Positions 60,637 through 64,000 of a stretch of DNA of 64,000 bases are shown in pieces. The position numbers were made by a program, and so were the translations under genes. Source of the DNA: Lachnospiraceae bacterium (GTDB lineage Bacteria; Bacillota; Clostridia; Lachnospirales; Lachnospiraceae). A model generated the notes under the pieces. The model searched no databases, was not told the DNA's origin, and saw nothing but the letters and a program-made list of their open reading frames with translations. Numbering within the stretch: position 1 is the first letter of the stretch; each line of letters starts with the position of its first letter. The stretch is from contig JAQUVX010000006.1 in assembly GCA_028693165.1 (NCBI GenBank), forward strand, positions 62,001 through 126,000. Direction: 5' to 3'.

Positions 60637-61573
60637 AAACCTCCTCTAATACTTCTTCTATTGCCCCCTCCACACGTGGATCGCGCCTGTCTTTCTCAGA
60701 AATACTTAAAACAGCACTAATAGGATCTATACAGCCGTTCCATTCAATCACATATTTTAACACCTGAACATTACATGCCGGTACTTCATACTTCGGTATT
60801 TTGAGGCAGGAATCCAGACCATATTTTTTAGCCTCTTCCTTACCGCAGACATAAGTTCTATATGAATTATCCCCCAGCATCGTATAATTTGCCAAGGCAG
60901 AAATTCCACCAAGACAGCTTACATTCTTTGGAACATCAGCAAGATGATATTCCTTTATAACCGGATTAAAAAAGAACGGTTCACACATTTCGTATATACT
61001 CTTAATTGGGTGGTTCATTCTAAGATATCGGGTTTTCCCTTCTAAAACAGTAATCGGAATATGCAGTGCCTGAAATTCAACCAGTGCCCTATTCACTGTA
61101 ATTCTTGACACGCCCATCGCTTCAGAAATTTCTTTCGTTGACTTCTCACTCCAGCCCCCATATATTGCCTGTAATATCATTTTCTGTGTAAATGTAGAAA
61201 ATTTTTCGATTTCCGGCAACTGAGCCTGTCTCTTATTCCGTAAAATTATACCTAAATTCGGCAAATATACATGATCCTCCCCAAACATAAAGGGTATGCC
61301 CAATTCTATCATGTGTTGCATTCCATATCGAGAATATTTATCACCACAAATTACACACTCCATGTCCACAATCTCTGACATCCGTTTCCAATGCTTTTTC
61401 AAAGTCGAAAATGCAATCATTTCCTTTGGTTTCATAAACAGAATATTTTCACCCTGAATACTAAATACTCTAATGTCATATCCATTCTGTAGAAACAATG
61501 GCATCTTAGGAAGATTGTAATTTTCATTTTCAGATATTTCTACGTGAAACAGTTTTTCCAGCGTTTCTTCCAT
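60608..61573 (-). CDS. AbiEi-like winged-helix antitoxin/repressor
   Basis: 321 residues. The winged helix lies about 130-185 (FTQKMILQAIYGGWSEKSTK; ISEAMGVSRITVNRALVEFQ). The C-terminal part (LGGISALANYTMLGD) resembles the AbiEi antitoxin domain, where a conserved G-G-x-A-L segment precedes the toxin-neutralising region. Two 14-bp direct repeats at its promoter fit autoregulation. AGGTG lies near ATG 61573. Confidence 0.75.
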   Translation of the reverse strand: MEETLEKLFHVEISENENYNLPKMPLFLQNGYDIRVFSIQGENILFMKPKEMIAFSTLKKHWKRMSEIVDMECVICGDKYSRYGMQHMIELGIPFMFGEDHVYLPNLGIILRNKRQAQLPEIEKFSTFTQKMILQAIYGGWSEKSTKEISEAMGVSRITVNRALVEFQALHIPITVLEGKTRYLRMNHPIKSIYEMCEPFFFNPVIKEYHLADVPKNVSCLGGISALANYTMLGDNSYRTYVCGKEEAKKYGLDSCLKIPKYEVPACNVQVLKYVIEWNGCIDPISAVLSISEKDRRDPRVEGAIEEVLEEVFDGRWNREI

Positions 61574-61594
61574 AATCCAATCACCTCTTTTTAT

Positions 61595-61639
61595 ATCTTA
61601 TCATATTTTATGATTAAATGCAAATTTTTATGATTAAAT
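61595..61639 (-). promoter_or_regulatory. AbiE-type promoter with 14-bp direct-repeat operators
   Basis: On the minus strand TTGCAT (61618-61623), 17 bp, TAAGAT (61595-61600). ATTTAATCATAAAA is exactly repeated at 61606-61619 and 61626-61639, start-to-start distance 20 bp (two helical turns), flanking the -35. AbiEi proteins are known to bind repeats at their own promoters. Confidence 0.8.
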
Positions 61640-61683
61640 ATAATTATCTTAATCTCATCTTCATATTGAGGTTTTCACTTAAC

Positions 61684-61731
61684 AAAAAGCACCGTAGAAT
61701 CGTAATAATTACGATAGACACGGTGCTTTCT
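61684..61731 (-). terminator. Terminator after the broken hydrolase; repeat copy C
   Basis: On the minus strand AGCACCGT-N3-ATCGTA / TACGAT-N3-ACGGTGCT then TTTTTG. The sequence TTTTCACTTAACAAAAAGCAC (61,672 onwards) is shared with repeat copies A and B. Confidence 0.8.
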
Positions 61732-61786
61732 ACGCATTACAGTTAGGAAAAGTACGTCATGGGGCACTCCTTATAAGTCGCCATAG

Positions 61787-62685
61787 TTAGTTATGATTAA
61801 CTTCCATTTCAGACTCATCGGAAACTTCAGAAATCCAATCAAGCATCGTATCCAGAACCAGCTTCGTATTCCCCACATTGCAATGTGCTCCCGCATTCTG
61901 CTCATTCGTGAACATCCGATAGGTCAAGGATCTCACCCTGGTAAGCTGGTCATATTCCTGGTGGAATAATCTCGGATTGATAAAATGGTCTTCCCTTGCG
62001 CCTATAATCAAAACATCCTGTGTGATTCTCTCTCCAATACCAGTAAGAGTAAATTGTCTGATCTTATGGATGTAGTCGCATGGGTTTTTCGCCCCATAGG
62101 CATACATTCCATGCTCCAGATTCCAGCGAACCAGCTCATTGTTTTTCATCATGCGCCTGTAAAACAGGTTCATCAGCCCTGAAAGTGGGGAAGAAAACAT
62201 CCAATCCAAAAGTTTGATGAGCCTTGGCGAATGATCCTTTCAAATGCCGCCGCCCTTGGTGCCAGATATGCTCCCAAAGATGCTCCGATTATCGTTACGT
62301 CATCAAGTGCAAAATAATCCAATATTGCAGCTACCGATTTCTCCCAGTCATACTGGAATTTCATATTCTGTCTGCGCAGAACTCCCCCCTGCCCCGGACC
62401 TTCAAACAAATACACATCATATCCCTGTTCTGCCAGATACAGCATCGGATAAAACAGTTCTTCATAATAAGAATCATTCCCTCCATGAAGCAAAATTGTA
62501 CCTTTTTGCTCTCCCACTGCCTTTGTTACCATAACTGGCAGATATCCTTTTTGGAATGGCACCTGATATTGTTTCACTGTTCCATAATCAAAGTACTCAT
62601 GGTAATATTGAAAAAACAGTTCTGATGCTTTTTCATAGTATCTCAGTTTATCTGGATCTCCATCATACATGAAAAACTCGCTCAT
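61787..62685 (-). pseudogene. Alpha/beta hydrolase broken by a frameshift
   Basis: Two pieces of one hydrolase. The 5' piece starts MSEFFMYDGDPDKLRYYEKA and has the nucleophile elbow TIIGASLGAYLAPRAAAFER. Near 62,220 the frame breaks and the protein would stop at 62,173. In another frame it resumes as SPRLIKLLDWMFSSPLSGL and carries the acid in LIIGAREDHFINP and the His in NAGAHCNVGN to 61,787. The join lacks residues usually found after the elbow, so a small deletion plus frameshift is likely. All three catalytic residues are present but on separate pieces. Confidence 0.75.
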
Positions 62686-62704
62686 CCTGTAATATGTTAT
62701 AGAA

Positions 62705-63322
62705 TTATTTTCTCGAAAGAACAGCAGAACACTCTGTCAGCCTTTTTCCAGGAATCAGTTTGTGTTCCAGCAAATCAAATCCGCGCTCTGTCAGAAAATT
62801 GATATATTCGTTCTCATCCCACTCGTAAAATGTTCGGAAGCCCACTTGCTCAATCCAGTGTCTTCCCCTCTTTTCATGCTGGTGATCCGCTGATACAAAT
62901 GTGGGGGCAAACAGCAATCCATCCTTTTTCAGCACCCTGTGGATTTCCGTGAGCGCAAGTTCCGGATGTGGCATGATATGCAGTGCATTGGCTATGACCA
63001 CTGCATCAAAAAAACCATCACCATAAGGGAGCCTGGTTGCATCCTGCACAGAAAAATACAGATTCCTTGGAACCCTCCCTGCTTTTGCTCTCTGTATCAT
63101 CTTCTCCGAGAAGTCCGTCGCCTCCCATTGATGCGTTTTTTCTGCAAGCGGAAATGACAGCTGCCCTGTACCACAGGCAAGCTCCAGCACATTCATTTTG
63201 GGTTCCAGATATTTTCCAATAGAATTACAAAGCTCCTGATACATCCCTCTGTCCTTCCTCATGAATATCTCATAGAACCCTGCCGCCATCTGCCAGAAGT
63301 GCTTATTATCCTGATTGTGCAT
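62705..63322 (-). CDS. Class I SAM-dependent methyltransferase
   Basis: 205 residues from ATG 63322; an ATG 18 nt upstream is possible but has its purine-rich site directly abutting. Motif I is VLELACGTGQLSF, followed by EATDFSEKMIQRA, the VQDATRLPYGDGFFDAVVI region and ALHIMPHPELAL (motif post-II). It belongs to the UbiE/type 11 group; substrate unknown. A perfect inverted repeat lies between its promoter and start. Confidence 0.88.
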   Translation of the reverse strand: MHNQDNKHFWQMAAGFYEIFMRKDRGMYQELCNSIGKYLEPKMNVLELACGTGQLSFPLAEKTHQWEATDFSEKMIQRAKAGRVPRNLYFSVQDATRLPYGDGFFDAVVIANALHIMPHPELALTEIHRVLKKDGLLFAPTFVSADHQHEKRGRHWIEQVGFRTFYEWDENEYINFLTERGFDLLEHKLIPGKRLTECSAVLSRK

Positions 63323-63362
63323 TTTATTATCTTCTTTCATCCTCTATTCCCAAAGCCTTCTC

Positions 63363-63418
63363 AGTTAGCCATATCTAACTCGCATTTTTTATTATAGCTC
63401 ATGTTCCGTATTTTGCAA
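63363..63418 (-). promoter_or_regulatory. Promoter and operator-like palindrome of the methyltransferase gene
   Basis: On the minus strand TTGCAA (63413-63418), 16 bp, TATAAT (63391-63396), then AGTTAG-N6-CTAACT (63363-63380), a perfect inverted repeat at about +5 to +22. It resembles the GTTAG/CTAAC palindromes at the marR promoter. Confidence 0.65.
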
Positions 63419-63496
63419 TATATTTTTGTTTCTGTAAAGCGGACATTCGGAATCCGCTTCGCTGCTTCCCCATGAACGCAGACGTCTCCACCGCCC

Positions 63497-64000
63497 TTAT
63501 ATGTCAGGCCACTTCAGCCTGCCATCCGTCTGAACCTCCTGACCGTCCGGTGCTTTCCCTTCCGTCAGCATCCTCCCGGATTCATTTACATAGTATCGCT
63601 CATTCCCCCATGTGATGTACTGCAATGTAACCAGATAGCCATCGCCGTCAAAATAATACCAGCTTTCGTCTTCCTTCCTCCAGTTTGCCTGAGGGTAGCT
63701 GCAGTCCGATTCCCGATACCGGTACCGCCCAGTCTCCATCTCCTGCCAGCCCAGATTCAGATAGGTAACCTGGCTGGGCGGAGCGCTCCCGTCACTGTTG
63801 GTCTGCATATCCAGCGCAAACATTTCCTTATACGCCGCTGCCATCTCTGCCGTCACAGTCAAAGATTCCGACTCCTTCCACTCTCCGGTATCTCCGGATG
63901 CGGATACCGCCCGCACCTGATATCGGTAAAATCCCGCCTTCTGCATCAAAGGACGAAAATCATATGAAGTTCCTGCCGTGATCTTTGTACCACCTTTCAG
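63497..64000 (-). CDS. C-terminal part of a secreted repeat protein (cut by window edge)
   Basis: The frame is open to position 64000. It reads a fibronectin-III-like strand (RYQVRAVSASGDTGEWKESE), then wall-binding repeats (DESWYYFDGDGYLV; NERYYVNESGRMLTEG) and ends RLKWPDI. The ending module PDGQEVQTDG resembles those of the two secreted proteins in the chaperone block, so the envelope theme continues past the window. A weak AAGCGGA/TCCGCTT hairpin (63433-63458) follows. Confidence 0.8.
   Translation of the reverse strand: MKGGTKITAGTSYDFRPLMQKAGFYRYQVRAVSASGDTGEWKESESLTVTAEMAAAYKEMFALDMQTNSDGSAPPSQVTYLNLGWQEMETGRYRYRESDCSYPQANWRKEDESWYYFDGDGYLVTLQYITWGNERYYVNESGRMLTEGKAPDGQEVQTDGRLKWPDI

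Noticed and set aside
1-64000. tRNA, rRNA or intact insertion sequence
   Set aside because: No cloverleaf-like segment with a T-arm consensus, no rRNA sequence and no transposase with terminal inverted repeats was noticed by eye on either strand.

Overview
The window reads as chromosome of an anaerobic, endospore-lineage Firmicute, most likely a Lachnospiraceae (Clostridium cluster XIVa) species. Reasons: a 1,400-residue double 2-hydroxyacyl-CoA dehydratase activase, a fused AdhE, a Spo0E-type peptide, a YlmC/YmxH sporulation gene, type III pantothenate kinase, strong AGGAGG ribosome sites, and SigA promoters of TTGACA/TATAAT type. No rRNA, tRNA, CRISPR array or intact transposase was found.

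Positions 1-43,600 are a dense housekeeping region, mostly on the minus strand. In order: the start of mraZ with its operator array; lgt and a Spo0E-like gene; ychF; lysA; a corA / pseudo-rhomboid / pyk operon; the giant activase; a LysE-type exporter; a marR-controlled heterodimeric ABC exporter; an argS / SNF2 helicase / ParB-Bmp fusion / phosphoesterase operon; efp; an nrdR-yqeG-aroE-aroK-aroQ run; a frameshifted ymxH; metNIQ; a kinase-like gene behind adhE; a coaBC-hydrolase-prfC-yqeY-pepV operon divergent from coaX; and an aldo/keto reductase.

The most striking regulatory element lies in front of metN (31,887-32,222). A consensus promoter is followed by a well-initiated 32-codon ORF with 11 Met and 3 Cys codons. 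Just after it come two mutually exclusive RNA structures: a 12-bp antiterminator that starts inside the leader stop codon, and an 11-bp terminator with a U tract. This has the anatomy of ribosome-mediated attenuation sensing methionine, where one would expect a SAM riboswitch or T-box.

From about 43,700 to the end the sequence is visibly more AT-rich and looks like an accessory island. Its core (44,465-55,631) is one co-directional block: a membrane protein; a sigma factor fused to a membrane-anchored sensor domain; a secreted wall-binding-repeat protein; a GrpE-like protein; a lidless Hsp70; a small membrane protein; a large membrane protein with a J-like N-terminus and two SH3-like repeats; and a secreted transglutaminase-like protein. 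I infer a dedicated cell-envelope chaperone/sensing system and know of no described equivalent. The rest of the island holds gene remnants, an XRE regulator, two AAA ATPases (DUF234 and DUF4143 types) with palindromic operators, an AbiE-type toxin-antitoxin pair with 14-bp direct-repeat operators, a broken hydrolase, a methyltransferase and the C-terminus of another secreted repeat protein. Three of these genes end in terminators with shared sequence, which suggests the island was assembled by recombination.
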